NCBI GenBank assembly: GCA_012927625.1
Contig: JABBOV010000012.1
Span: 124,001-188,000, forward strand
Reading direction: 5' to 3'
DNA length: 64,000 bases
From: Glaciimonas sp.
Lineage (GTDB): Bacteria > Pseudomonadota > Gammaproteobacteria > Burkholderiales > Burkholderiaceae_D
Shown here: in pieces, positions 45,323 to 54,174 of the stretch
Layout of the letters: the number at the start of each line of letters is the position of its first letter
Numbering within the stretch: position 1 is the first letter of the stretch
Position numbers and translations under genes: made by a program
Notes under the pieces: generated by a model
Databases searched by the model: none
What the model was told of the DNA's origin: nothing
Seen by the model: the letters and a program-made list of their open reading frames with translations, nothing else

Positions 45323-46210
45323 TTATGCGCCGCCGCGCAATGCCGCTAATGCTGCAATACGCGCTTCAATCGGTGGATGGGTCGAAAACAGCGCTGAAAA
45401 GCCCGGCCTATCGCTGATCCCGGACGCTGCCATCGACTTTGGCAATTCTCCCGGCTCTACTCCGCCCAAACGAGCCAGCGCGTGCATCATCGGTTCGGTG
45501 CGGCCTAGCAACTGCACTGATCCGGCGTCGGCACGGAATTCGCGCTGGCGCGAAAACCAGGCCACGATAATGGATGCCAGCAAGCCGAACACCAATTCGC
45601 AAACAAATACGGTGGCCATGTATGCTATGCCGGGGCCGCGATCATTATTGCCGCTACGGAACACTGCCTTGTCGATTGCATAAGCCACCACCCGCGCCAG
45701 AAACACCACAAAAGTATTTACCACGCCTTGAATCAGGGCCATGGTCACCATATCGCCATTGGCAACGTGAGAAATTTCATGCCCGATGACGGCCTCAACT
45801 TCTTCCTTCGTCATGCTTTCCAGCAGGCCGGTGGAAACCGCAACCAGCGCGGAATTCTTGAACGCGCCGGTGGCAAAAGCATTCGGCGCGCCATCAAACA
45901 CCGCTACTTCCGGCATGCTGATGCCAGCTTTCTCAGCCAGTCGCCGCACGGTATCGACCAGCCACAACTCGGTGGAAGACGAAGGTGCATCAATGACGCG
46001 CGCACCGGTCGACCATTTCGCCATCGGTTTGCTGATCAGCAGGGAAAAAATCGCGCCGGTGAAACCGACTACCAGCGAAAACGCCATCAGGCTGCCCAGA
46101 TTCAGGCCGCTGCCAGTCAAGTAGCGATTTACGCCCAAGGCCGACAATACGACTGACATAACCAGCATCACGGCAAGGTTGGTGGCGAGGAACAGAACAA
46201 TGCGTTTCAT
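45323..46210 (-). CDS. htpX: Zinc metalloprotease HtpX
   Basis: 295 residues. Two N-terminal membrane segments are followed by [14 protein letters not shown] (HExxH) near residue 140, another pair of membrane segments, and the distal Glu in [14 protein letters not shown]. The C-terminal block [13 protein letters not shown] is typical. HtpX degrades misfolded inner-membrane proteins with FtsH. It lies in a minus-strand run but has gaps on both sides and may have its own promoter. Confidence 0.95.
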   Translation of the reverse strand: MKRIVLFLATNLAVMLVMSVVLSALGVNRYLTGSGLNLGSLMAFSLVVGFTGAIFSLLISKPMAKWSTGARVIDAPSSSTELWLVDTVRRLAEKAGISMPEVAVFDGAPNAFATGAFKNSALVAVSTGLLESMTKEEVEAVIGHEISHVANGDMVTMALIQGVVNTFVVFLARVVAYAIDKAVFRSGNNDRGPGIAYMATVFVCELVFGLLASIIVAWFSRQREFRADAGSVQLLGRTEPMMHALARLGGVEPGELPKSMAASGISDRPGFSALFSTHPPIEARIAALAALRGGA

Positions 46211-46352
46211 TTAAAGCCTTTTATCAACTGAATCAAAATAAGTTATTCCGAAGATAAGGCGTTCGCACAGGAATTTCAAGAGCGCAAGACTGGCAGAATG
46301 TACATATAGCGCGTCTGTTTGCGCCGCCTATGCAGCGGTAAAGGCTAATAAT

Positions 46353-46375
46353 GGACGGAGGACGGAGGACGGCCG
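46353..46375. repeat. Three tandem GGACGGA units
   Basis: Three copies of GGACGGA(G) run in line (GGACGGAGGACGGAGGACGG) directly beside the stop codon of the PHP phosphoesterase gene. Simple local duplication; possible slippage site. Confidence 0.5.
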
Positions 46376-46379
46376 ACGA

Positions 46380-47213
46380 TCAAACCCAATTGCGCCAGAC
46401 CGGGATCACCCCAGCCGGCAACGGCGGCAATGCGCCCAGATCGACGCGTGACTCGTGCGGCCCATGAAAATCCGAGCCGCGCGACGCCATGAAGCCGTAA
46501 TCCTGCGCCATCTTGGCGTAAATCGGATACTGGTCGGTCGTATGGCTGCCAGTAATTACTTCGATAGCGGCGCCGCCGAGTTGCTTGAATTCATCCAAAA
46601 ATGCGCCAAGCGCCAGCGCACTATATTTGTAACGTCCCGGATGCGCCACTATGGCAGTGCCACCGGCACCGCGAATCCAGCCGACGGCATCTTTTAGCGT
46701 GGCCCAACTATGCGGTATGTAACCGGGCTTGCCGTCCGACAAATAATGACGAAACACAGCGCTGATATCGGCTTGATGGCCGAGTTCGACGATGTAGCGG
46801 GCGAAATGCGTGCGAGAAATCAAATTCGGATTACTTACATATTTGAGCGCGCCTTCGTAAGCATCTGGAATACCATGCTGTGCCAGTTCTGCAGCGATTG
46901 CGCGTGCGCGGAGTTCGCGCCCGCCGCGAGTCGCCTGCAAGCCTTGCAACAGCGCATTATTGGTTTCATCGATCTGCAAGCCGACGATATGCACCGTCTG
47001 TGTCGCCCAAGTGACGGAAATCTCCACGCCTGCCACGAAGCGCAGTTCATTTTCGGTCGCGGCTAGCCTGGCCTGCGCAATGCCGCCAACTTCATCATGG
47101 TCGGTCAAAGCCCACAGGTCAACGCCGTTCAATTTGGCGCGCGCAGCCAGTGCCTGTGGCGTCAGGACGCCGTCGGAGACGTTGGAATGGCAATGAAGAT
47201 CGGCGTTCAGCAT
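46380..47213 (-). CDS. PHP-domain 5'-3' exoribonuclease (YciV/RNase AM-like)
   Basis: 277 residues with the PHP fold. The N-terminal DLHCHSNVSDG and LWALTDHDEVGG supply metal ligands, with IVAHPGRYKYS and GSDFHGPHE later. In E. coli YciV (RNase AM) trims 5' ends of rRNA and removes nucleotides from RNA and 3',5'-pAp. Length and motifs fit. It lies upstream of htpX on the same strand. Confidence 0.9.
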   Translation of the reverse strand: MLNADLHCHSNVSDGVLTPQALAARAKLNGVDLWALTDHDEVGGIAQARLAATENELRFVAGVEISVTWATQTVHIVGLQIDETNNALLQGLQATRGGRELRARAIAAELAQHGIPDAYEGALKYVSNPNLISRTHFARYIVELGHQADISAVFRHYLSDGKPGYIPHSWATLKDAVGWIRGAGGTAIVAHPGRYKYSALALGAFLDEFKQLGGAAIEVITGSHTTDQYPIYAKMAQDYGFMASRGSDFHGPHESRVDLGALPPLPAGVIPVWRNWV

Positions 47214-47329
47214 AAAAATGGTAGCGAGTTGCGCAGCAAGTAAAAATTTATTGTACCCCGCTTGCTATCCTGATGCTGCAGGTGCACATTTTCACTTCGC
47301 CATAGGCATGGCACGCTCCAGCAAGCGCA

Positions 47330-48217
47330 TTATTCCAGCAAAAAATCTTCCACCAGGCGCGCCAGAACTTCTGGTTGATCATGGTGCAGCATGTGGCCGG
47401 CATCGTCGATTATTGCAATAGTGACATTGCGAATGAAAGCGATGCGGCGATCAATCTCGATTCTGGCTTCCGATTTTGGCCCCATCCACTTCCAGACATC
47501 AGTGTCGCTGGCTTCGACCCACAGCACCGGTGCGGCAATTGCCTGCCAGCAAGCCATTACTTCCTCGACCTGATACAGCAGCGGACTGGTCAGCTTGTGC
47601 GCCGGATCGCCTAGGATTTCCCAAGTGCCGTGGTTATTTTCAATCGCCCAATGCTCTGACAGAAAAGCCGCTCGCGCATTGCTCAGGCGCGGATTAGTCT
47701 TTTGCAGCCGGGCGGCAACCGCAGCCTGGCTCGGATAAGTGCGTAGCGCCGGTTTTTGGCGCAACTCATCAAGCCACTGCGCGTAACGCCCGGGTGCCTG
47801 CTGCGCAAGCGTCACAGGCATGCCGAAACCCTCCAGATTAATCAGTTTGCCGACGTGCTGCGGCCGCACGCCGGCGTAAATGCCAGCCACGTTGCCGCCC
47901 ATGCTGTGCCCCAGTAGATTGACCGCCTGCGCCGGTGCGTAGTGATCCAATAAGGCATCCAGGTCGGCCACATAATCGGGAAACCAGTAACAGTCAGCGC
48001 CGGGCGCGCGTGTCAGGCCGAAACCGCGCCAGTCCGGCGCAATCACATGCCATTCCTGACGCAGACGATCGACCACGAACTGGAATGAGGCTGACACATC
48101 CATCCAGCCATGCAGCATGAACAGTTTTGGCGCATCATCATTACCCCAATGACGCACATGGTATTGCAGGCCGCGAAGCGTGATAAATTCAGAGCAAGAT
48201 TTTTTGATGATTTCCAT
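47330..48217 (-). CDS. Alpha/beta hydrolase
   Basis: 295 residues with the alpha/beta hydrolase fold. LFMLHGWMDVSASF is the oxyanion region, LLGHSMGGNVAG has the nucleophile Ser near residue 108, and the C-terminal DDAGHMLHHDQP supplies the His; an Asp lies in between. It resembles betaproteobacterial esterases of unspecified substrate. It is divergent from the acyl-CoA synthetase gene with only 61 bp between starts, which may point to joint regulation. Confidence 0.85.
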   Translation of the reverse strand: MEIIKKSCSEFITLRGLQYHVRHWGNDDAPKLFMLHGWMDVSASFQFVVDRLRQEWHVIAPDWRGFGLTRAPGADCYWFPDYVADLDALLDHYAPAQAVNLLGHSMGGNVAGIYAGVRPQHVGKLINLEGFGMPVTLAQQAPGRYAQWLDELRQKPALRTYPSQAAVAARLQKTNPRLSNARAAFLSEHWAIENNHGTWEILGDPAHKLTSPLLYQVEEVMACWQAIAAPVLWVEASDTDVWKWMGPKSEARIEIDRRIAFIRNVTIAIIDDAGHMLHHDQPEVLARLVEDFLLE

Positions 48218-48225
48218 AAATATTG

Positions 48226-48270
48226 GTTTAAACAGCGTTTAAAAAGCACGATCGTTCAATAATTATACTG
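48226..48270. promoter_or_regulatory. Short divergent control region with palindromes
   Basis: Between the divergent hydrolase and acyl-CoA synthetase starts lie GTTTAAAC (48226-48233) and ACGATCGT inside AGCACGATCGTTC (48246-48257). Some TetR-family repressors of fatty-acid genes in betaproteobacteria bind ACG/CGT-cored palindromes, so ACGATCGT is a candidate operator. TATACT near 48264 may be a plus-strand -10 box. Speculative. Confidence 0.3.
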
Positions 48271-48278
48271 GAGACCCG

Positions 48279-49964
48279 ATGAATTCCCCCAACGCCACAC
48301 TGAAGACGGATGCGACAGACAATTACGCCGCGATCTACCAGACATTCCGCTGGGAAGTACCGACCGAACTCAATATTGCCGAGGTCTGTTGCACACGCTG
48401 GGCCAGGGATAGCAACAGCAGCCAGCGCATCGCGGTTTATTTCGAAGACGAAACTGGCCACACCGCAACACTCACCTATGCAGCGCTGCAAGAACAGGCT
48501 AACCGACTTTCCAACCTGTTGCGCCGACTCGGGTTACAACGCGGCGATTGCGTTGCGATCATTCTGCCGCAATGTCCCGAAACGGCGATTGCCCATATTG
48601 CCTGCCATCAACTCGGTGCAACTGCCATGCCGCTGTCATCCCTGTTTGGCCCTGACGCTCTGGAATATCGCTTGCAGGATAGCGCGGCGACAGTGGTTAT
48701 CGTCGATCAGGCCGGTGCTGCCAATCTGCAGCAAATACGCGCCGCTTGCCCTCATCTCAAACACGTGCTCGCGCTGGAATGCGACATGCCGGATGCACTG
48801 GACTGGCAACAAGAAATGATCCAGGCAAGCGCCGACTTTGCGTCGGAGATAACGCAGGCCACTGATGCGGCAATTCTGATCTATACCAGCGGCACCACCG
48901 GCCCGGCAAAAGGCGCTCTGATTCCGCACTCAGCCATCATCGGCAACCTAAGCGGCTTTGTCGCATCGCAAAACGGATTTCCGCAAGACAACGACGTCTT
49001 CTGGTCGCCAGCCGACTGGGCCTGGACCGGCGGCCTGATGGATGCGCTGTTGCCAACCTTGTATTTCGGCAAACCGATTCTGGGTTACCGCGGCCGCTTC
49101 AGTGCAGAAACCGCTTTCACGCTACTGGAAAAATACCGCATCACCAATACCTTCCTGTTCCCTACCGCCTTGAAAATGATGATGAAGGAAATGCCGGTTC
49201 CGAAACAGCATTACACGTTGCAGTTGCGCGCCATCATGAGCGCCGGCGAAGCGGTCGGCGAGGCCGTGTTCGAATGGTGCCGCAGCGCACTCGGGGTTAC
49301 GGTCAATGAAATGTTTGGCCAGACCGAAGTAAATTACATCGTCGGAAATTCCTATCTGCAGTGGCCCGCCAAAGCCGGCAGCATGGGCCGCCCTTATCCT
49401 GGTCATCAGGTCGCGGTGATAGACGACGACGGCAATCCTGTGGGTGCCGGCACGATTGGCGAAGTGGCGCTCAACCGCACCGATATCCACGGCGATGCGG
49501 ATCCGATATTCTTCGTCGGCTATTTTAAAAACCCGGCAGCGACCCATAGCAAATACAGCGGGCAATGGTGCCGCACTGGCGATCTGGCACGGATGGATGG
49601 TGACGGCTACCTTTGGTATGAAGGCCGCGCTGACGACATGTTCAAGGCCGCCGGCTACCGCATCGGCCCCTCTGAAATCGAAAACTGCCTGCTCAAGCAT
49701 CCGGCAGTGGCCAGCGTGGTGGTCGTGCCCAAGCCGGACCGCGAACGCGGCAACATTGTCAAGGCCTTCGTGGTACTGACAGCCGGCACCAGCGGCGATC
49801 AGCATTTGATCGCCGAATTACAAAATCATGTACGCGGCAAACTGGCGCCGTATGAATATCCGAAAGAAATCGAATTCATCGCGCAATTGCCGATGACCAC
49901 CACCGGTAAAATCCAGCGCCGCGTGCTGCGCATGATGGAACAGGAACGCGCCACTAAGCCTTGA
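48279..49964 (+). CDS. Acyl-CoA synthetase (AMP-forming), AcsA-like
   Basis: 561 residues of the ANL superfamily. The P-loop-like YTSGTTGPAKGAL is near residue 204, SPADWAWTGGLMD follows, GEAVGEAVFEW lies mid-protein, and NEMFGQTE is the adenylate motif. The C-terminal TGDLARMDGDGYLWYEGRADDMFKAAGYRIGPSEIE carries the hinge, and TTGKIQRRVLR has the catalytic Lys. It activates a short- or medium-chain carboxylic acid to its CoA ester, substrate unknown. It may feed acyl-CoA to PHB metabolism (inference). GGAGACCC precedes the ATG. Confidence 0.9.
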   Translation: MNSPNATLKTDATDNYAAIYQTFRWEVPTELNIAEVCCTRWARDSNSSQRIAVYFEDETGHTATLTYAALQEQANRLSNLLRRLGLQRGDCVAIILPQCPETAIAHIACHQLGATAMPLSSLFGPDALEYRLQDSAATVVIVDQAGAANLQQIRAACPHLKHVLALECDMPDALDWQQEMIQASADFASEITQATDAAILIYTSGTTGPAKGALIPHSAIIGNLSGFVASQNGFPQDNDVFWSPADWAWTGGLMDALLPTLYFGKPILGYRGRFSAETAFTLLEKYRITNTFLFPTALKMMMKEMPVPKQHYTLQLRAIMSAGEAVGEAVFEWCRSALGVTVNEMFGQTEVNYIVGNSYLQWPAKAGSMGRPYPGHQVAVIDDDGNPVGAGTIGEVALNRTDIHGDADPIFFVGYFKNPAATHSKYSGQWCRTGDLARMDGDGYLWYEGRADDMFKAAGYRIGPSEIENCLLKHPAVASVVVVPKPDRERGNIVKAFVVLTAGTSGDQHLIAELQNHVRGKLAPYEYPKEIEFIAQLPMTTTGKIQRRVLRMMEQERATKP

Positions 49965-50009
49965 TTCAGTATCTGACGCTACGCACATTGCAAGCAAGAC
50001 TTGAAAAGC

Positions 50010-50103
50010 ATTGCCCACGAAAAACACAAATGACGGCGCGATACGCTTCTGTCGACTGCGACAGAAACGTTTTTTCGTGTCATTGGTGTTTTTCGCAGGC
50101 CAA
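50010..50103. repeat. Large cruciform/nested inverted repeat at convergent ends
   Basis: The outer arms are ACGAAAAACACAAATGAC (about 50018-50035) and GTCATTGGTGTTTTTCG (50079-50095), complementary with one mismatch, and weaker pairing extends outward. The inner arms TTCTGTCG (50047-50054) and CGACAGAA (50059-50066) are perfect. Both lie between convergent acyl-CoA synthetase (+) and patatin (-) genes. Each direction has T-rich flanks (CGTTTTTTCG), so it may act as a bidirectional terminator. Confidence 0.7.
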
Positions 50104-50124
50104 ATTTTTTGTGCGTTACATCCG

Positions 50125-51153
50125 TCAAGCAGGCAGGAGGCGCGCCAGATTGAACGACGAACGGGTGCCAATACTGTCGAAATTTTGAGCCAGCCAAGCT
50201 TCTGCCCGGCTTCGGCCTTCGTCGCGCAGCGCGTGGATGAAGCCTGGCTGCGAATTAAGTTTGCTATGAATATTCAGCTGGCTCATCATTTCCTGGGCAT
50301 CGATCAAATGCAAATTCAGCTTTTTCAGGCGTCGTTCCAGTCGGCCAAGTGAAAGCCAGTCGCGCTGTGCCTCCCGCTTGACGAGTGCAAAGCCTTGCAA
50401 CTCGGTAAAAAAGGCTGAACTGAAACCCATTTCAGCCAAGCGGTGTGCGATTTCATCGGCGGTGGTGGGAATTTCCGGGCGCGGATAGGGATGCAGCAGG
50501 ATCACCATCACATCGTGTGCAGAACAGCGATGCAGCAAAGGGAATAGCGGCGGATTCGCAGTCAGGCCGCCATCCCAGTATGATTCGCCGTCGATCACGA
50601 CGGCGCGGTGGATGGTCGGCAAACAAGCCGACGCCAGCAGCGCATCCACGCTGAGCTGCTTGTTGCGAAACAGTTTCAGCGTCCCGCTGCTGACATGCGT
50701 GGCCGCAATAAACAACCTGAGCTTGCATTCGGCCCTGATCCGGTCAAAGTCGATCTGATCCGTCAGAATATCGCGCAAGGGATTGATATCAAAAGGATTG
50801 AGTTGGTAAGGCGAGAAAAAACGCGCCATCGACAGCATCGCCTGGAAGATCGGCAATGGCGTCGATTGGGTGCCTATATCAAGCGCAGAAGTGGCCTCGT
50901 CCGGCATCAGGCTGAACGGCGACTTGCCGGCCACACAATCCCAGAAATCCTGCAGCGCCTGCCGTGCGCCGTCGCGCCCGCCGACGGTATAGCCATGCGC
51001 CAGTGCGATTGCATTCATCGCCCCCGCACTGGCTCCGCTGATGCCATCGATATCGATCCTGCCGTCTTCCAGCAAACGGTCCAGCACACCCCAGGTAAAG
51101 GCTCCGTGCGAGCCACCGCCTTGCAAGGCAAAACTCACGATTTTTCTTTTCAC
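50125..51153 (-). CDS. Patatin-like phospholipase
   Basis: 342 residues. It starts MKRKIVSFALQGGGSHGAF, with oxyanion GGGSHG at the beginning. The nucleophile is in DGISGASAGAMNAIAL (Ser near 42), and the catalytic Asp is in SYWDGGLTANP. The C-terminal third is helical. There is no signal peptide, so cytosolic. Bacterial patatins cleave acyl esters of lipids, and some act on PHB granule lipids or polymer. A PhaR-like palindrome lies 117 bp upstream of the start (inference only). Confidence 0.88.
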   Translation of the reverse strand: MKRKIVSFALQGGGSHGAFTWGVLDRLLEDGRIDIDGISGASAGAMNAIALAHGYTVGGRDGARQALQDFWDCVAGKSPFSLMPDEATSALDIGTQSTPLPIFQAMLSMARFFSPYQLNPFDINPLRDILTDQIDFDRIRAECKLRLFIAATHVSSGTLKLFRNKQLSVDALLASACLPTIHRAVVIDGESYWDGGLTANPPLFPLLHRCSAHDVMVILLHPYPRPEIPTTADEIAHRLAEMGFSSAFFTELQGFALVKREAQRDWLSLGRLERRLKKLNLHLIDAQEMMSQLNIHSKLNSQPGFIHALRDEGRSRAEAWLAQNFDSIGTRSSFNLARLLPA

Positions 51154-51207
51154 ACTGTTTCCTCCGGCTAGTGACGCATCGAAACGATGCGAAAGTACGG
51201 GTTAATA

Positions 51208-51233
51208 GAATTAGGAATTGAGAATTGGGAATT
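51208..51233. repeat. Four 7-bp GAATT direct repeats
   Basis: GAATT occurs four times at exact 7-bp spacing (51208, 51215, 51222, 51229) with varying two-base linkers, upstream of the patatin gene. The phasing at less than one helix turn argues against four bound dimers, and slippage is a simpler origin. Confidence 0.6.
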
Positions 51234-51269
51234 GCATAGGACTGCCATCACCTATGCTACAGTGTATTT

Positions 51270-51284
51270 TGCTGCATTGCAGCA
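51270..51284. promoter_or_regulatory. Putative PhaR operator (CTGC-N3-GCAG)
   Basis: TGCTGCATTGCAGCA is a perfect 15-bp palindrome containing CTGC-ATT-GCAG. PhaR, the PHB-sensing repressor, binds CTGC-N3/4-GCAG type sites in Paracoccus and TGC-rich sites at phasin promoters of Ralstonia. It lies 117 bp upstream of the minus-strand patatin start. That PhaR binds here is an inference. Confidence 0.4.
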
Positions 51285-51356
51285 CAACACAAACAAGAAA
51301 ATACCTGCCTAGCTATACCGCCACGCCGGCGGCATCAGGTATATTCATAACAATAC

Positions 51357-51432
51357 AATGAGTATGCCAATAAATATGGCATTCTCCGCATATAAATCAA
51401 GCGGTATCCATACATACTGCCAAATATATTGA
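51357..51432 (+). repeat. Dispersed intergenic repeat, copy E
   Basis: It runs AATGAGTATGCCAATAAATA, with hairpin 1 ATGCCA-ataaata-TGGCAT, then TCTCCGCATATAAATCAAGCGG (hairpin 2 CCGC/GCGG), then ATACATACTGCCAAATATAT. Stem 1 is complementary although its sequence differs from copies B and C. It lies in the gap between the patatin start and the DUF455 gene. Confidence 0.75.
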
Positions 51433-51471
51433 AAATTGAAGAGTATCGGCAGAGTGCGAACGCGCAACGCT

Positions 51472-52311
51472 TCACCGCCCCAGCACCGCCAGTTCAGCCT
51501 CGCTGAAACCGGCTGCCCGCCGCGCTTCCAGATTGAACGGGCCGCGCTGCACAGGTGCTGCGTATTGCTGCGCCAGTCGGGCGTAAGTCGCCACCGGCTC
51601 CAGGCTGCGCTGCCGACACAGCCAGTCGTACCAACGGTTGCCGATGCCGACGTGGCCGATTTCATCGCGCAGGATGATGTCGAGAATCGCTGCTGCCGCC
51701 AGATCGCCAGCCTGCGCCAGCTTGGCGCGTACCGGCGGCGCGGCATCCAACCCGCGTGCTTCCATAGTGCGCGGCACCAACGCAATACGCGCCAGAATAT
51801 CCTCCGAGGTCTTGGCCGCCATCTCCCACAAACTGTTGTGCGCCGGAAAATCGCCATAAGCGTAACCTTGCCCGCGCAAATGCCCGGCCAGCAGTGAAAA
51901 ATGCAGCGCTTCTTCGTTCGCCACTTGCAGCCAGTCGGCGTAATACGCGACCGGCATATCGGCAAAGCGCCAGATCACATCCAGCGCCAGATTGATCGCA
52001 TTGAATTCAATGTGCGCCAGCGCATGGATCAGAATTGCGCGACCTTCGGCGGTATGCATCGCGCGCCGTTTCACAGCCAGCGGCGATACCAGTTCCGGCT
52101 TGGCCGGCTGGCCCGGGATGATGCGATGCGTCGTCAACGCTGCCTGCACATCGAGCGCAATCGCACCCGACAGCCAGGCCTGCGCCAGCGCCTTCACGCC
52201 TGCAGCTTTAGTGGCCGGGTCCGGCTCGCACAGCCAGAACAGCGCGGCAGCACGCATTTCTTGCAATTCTGCTGGCGGCGGGGAGAAATCGGGTGGGGAA
52301 AGTGGATTCAT
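51472..52311 (-). CDS. DUF455 family ferritin-like protein
   Basis: 279 residues of the DUF455 family. Two helical iron-ligand motifs resemble ferritin-like di-iron sites: NEEALHFSLLAGHLR and RDEIGHVGIGNRWYDWLC, with earlier HIEFNAINLALD. Family members are described as ferritin-like, with distant similarity to MiaE-type tRNA hydroxylases; no function is established. The ATG at 52311 starts MNPLSPPDFSPPPAE. It is divergent from the gamma-carbonic anhydrase gene. Confidence 0.85.
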   Translation of the reverse strand: MNPLSPPDFSPPPAELQEMRAAALFWLCEPDPATKAAGVKALAQAWLSGAIALDVQAALTTHRIIPGQPAKPELVSPLAVKRRAMHTAEGRAILIHALAHIEFNAINLALDVIWRFADMPVAYYADWLQVANEEALHFSLLAGHLRGQGYAYGDFPAHNSLWEMAAKTSEDILARIALVPRTMEARGLDAAPPVRAKLAQAGDLAAAAILDIILRDEIGHVGIGNRWYDWLCRQRSLEPVATYARLAQQYAAPVQRGPFNLEARRAAGFSEAELAVLGR

Positions 52312-52368
52312 GCGGGCAGCGTTAAAATAACGCTATACAAAATTTAACCCCTTATTTTACGGAACAAC

Positions 52369-52893
52369 ATGGCCATTTACCAGTTGGGCGCACATGCGCC
52401 CCAAATCGATCCTTCGGCCTTTATCGCCGACAGCGCCAACCTGATCGGCAAAATCGACATTGCCGCCAACGCCAGCGTCTGGTTCGAAGTCACCATGCGC
52501 GGCGACAATGAAATTATCAGCTTAGGTAAAAACAGCAATGTGCAGGAGTCCTGCGTACTGCATACCGACATCGGTTATCCGCTTTCTATTGGTGAGAACG
52601 TCACGATCGGCCATCAGGCGATGCTGCACGGCTGCACCATCGGCGACGGTTCGCTGATCGGCATCCAGGCAATAATCCTCAATGGCGCAAAAATCGGCAA
52701 AAATTGTCTAGTGGGCGCGGGTGCGCTGGTCACCGAAGGCAAGGAATTTCCCGACAATAGCCTGATCATCGGCGCACCGGCCAAAGCTGTGCGCAGCTTG
52801 AGCGAACAGGACGTGGCGCAACTCCAGGCCAGCGCTGCCAGTTACGTGGCGCGCGGCCAATTATTCAAAACAGAATGCAAACGGATCGGATAA
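52369..52893 (+). CDS. Gamma-class carbonic anhydrase family protein
   Basis: 174 residues forming a left-handed beta-helix of hexapeptide repeats ([37 protein letters not shown]). Three zinc-ligand histidines are present in [13 protein letters not shown]. This is the short YrdA/PaaY-like type in which the acidic loop is absent, and activity varies. The stop codon overlaps the hslO start (TAATG), so the two are translationally coupled. Confidence 0.9.
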   Translation: MAIYQLGAHAPQIDPSAFIADSANLIGKIDIAANASVWFEVTMRGDNEIISLGKNSNVQESCVLHTDIGYPLSIGENVTIGHQAMLHGCTIGDGSLIGIQAIILNGAKIGKNCLVGAGALVTEGKEFPDNSLIIGAPAKAVRSLSEQDVAQLQASAASYVARGQLFKTECKRIG

Positions 52894-53858
52894 TGATGGC
52901 AAATATTCCAAATCCCGCAAATACAGAAAATACAGCAGATACGCTGCAAAAATTCATGTTCGAAAACGCCGCGGTGCGCGGCGAATTAGTGGAATTATCC
53001 GATACCTGGCAACAGATTCTGGTGCATAGCGATTATCCGTCTGCGGTCAAGACACTTCTGGGCGAAATGCTGGCGGCGGCCGCGTTGCTGTCGGCCAATC
53101 TTAAATTTAATGGCGCGATCATCATGCAAATCCACGGCGATGGCCCGGTGCGATTATTGGTAGTCGAGTGCGACGCCGATCTGCAACTGCGCGCCACCGC
53201 CAAGCTCGCGCCGGATGTCGTCATCGACGACGCGGCCGGCTTGCGGCAACTGATACATGCACACGGCAAAGGCCGCTTTGCGATCACGCTCGATCCGCAC
53301 GACAAACTACCGGGCCAGCAAGCCTATCAGGGCATCGTGCCGCTGGACGGCGAAACAGTGGCAGAAGTAATCGAGAATTACATGCTGCGCTCCGAGCAAC
53401 TCGACACCAAGCTCTGGCTCGCCGCCAACGGCGCAGTAGCACGCGGCCTGCTGCTGCAGAAACTGCCCAAGAATGGCGGCATCGACGCCCCGATCGAAGA
53501 TGATCTGGAAACCTGGCACCGCGCAGTGGCGTTGGGAACCACTTTACAGCGCGACGAGTTGTTATCGACCGACATCGGCACCCTGATGCAGCGCCTGTTT
53601 TGGGAAGAAACCATCCGCGTCTTCGAACCCCGGCAACCCCGCTTCAATTGCAATTGCAGCCGCGACAAAGTCGGCAACATGCTGAAAATGCTGGGCCAGG
53701 ACGAGATCACGGATGCGCTGCAGGAACAGGGCACACTGGAGATTAATTGCGACTTTTGCGGCCAGCGCTACGCGTTCGACAAAGTCGATTGCGCACAGTT
53801 GTTTGTGACCGACGTGCCGGTCGAGCACGTGCTGCCTGACAGCGCATTCAAGCATTGA
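52893..53858 (+). CDS. hslO: Redox-regulated chaperone Hsp33
   Basis: About 321 residues. The N-terminal Hsp33 core is followed by the C-terminal zinc-binding cysteines in FNCNCSRDKV and EINCDFCGQRYAF (CxC...CxxC). Oxidation of these four cysteines releases zinc and activates the holdase. The start ATG at 52893 overlaps the preceding stop. It shares an operon with the gamma-carbonic anhydrase-like gene. A strong GC-rich hairpin follows the stop (53871-53902). Confidence 0.94.
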   Translation: MMANIPNPANTENTADTLQKFMFENAAVRGELVELSDTWQQILVHSDYPSAVKTLLGEMLAAAALLSANLKFNGAIIMQIHGDGPVRLLVVECDADLQLRATAKLAPDVVIDDAAGLRQLIHAHGKGRFAITLDPHDKLPGQQAYQGIVPLDGETVAEVIENYMLRSEQLDTKLWLAANGAVARGLLLQKLPKNGGIDAPIEDDLETWHRAVALGTTLQRDELLSTDIGTLMQRLFWEETIRVFEPRQPRFNCNCSRDKVGNMLKMLGQDEITDALQEQGTLEINCDFCGQRYAFDKVDCAQLFVTDVPVEHVLPDSAFKH

Positions 53859-54165
53859 ATTGCGCAATCTTGAACCGGCGTGCAGTACGCCGGATGGTTC
53901 ACACAATAGATTTCTCCAAAACACATACCCGTTAATGTATTTTTAAATGTATTTCAAAGCCATGCCAGTACGAACATGAGGCGACCAAACATGAGTACAT
54001 ACCCAATCGCTTTGGACTGTCGATCCGACAAGCGCATGGGCTAGTCAACCCGGCGCAGGAACTGCCGGCTCGTCAGCCACACGCATCTGCCACACTTAGC
54101 CGCCCTACCCGTGCGATGGCCTGCACCATACCGGTTATGATTAGCCATCATTAACGCGCAAACGG
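53859..54165. other. Gene-free stretch after hslO
   Basis: About 305 bp. A hairpin at 53871-53902 (TGAACCGGCG...CGCCGGATGGTTCA, with a bulge) may end hslO transcription, although no T-run follows. 53922-53975 contains AATGTATTTTTAAATGTATTTC, weakly like the right half of the dispersed repeat. Nothing else is recognised. Confidence 0.4.
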
Positions 54166-54174
54166 ATGGATCGC

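Noticed and set aside
53922-53975. Possible seventh copy of the dispersed repeat after hslO
   Set aside because: Only the AAAAATAC-like right half is similar when read on the minus strand. The left and central blocks are missing, so I do not count it.
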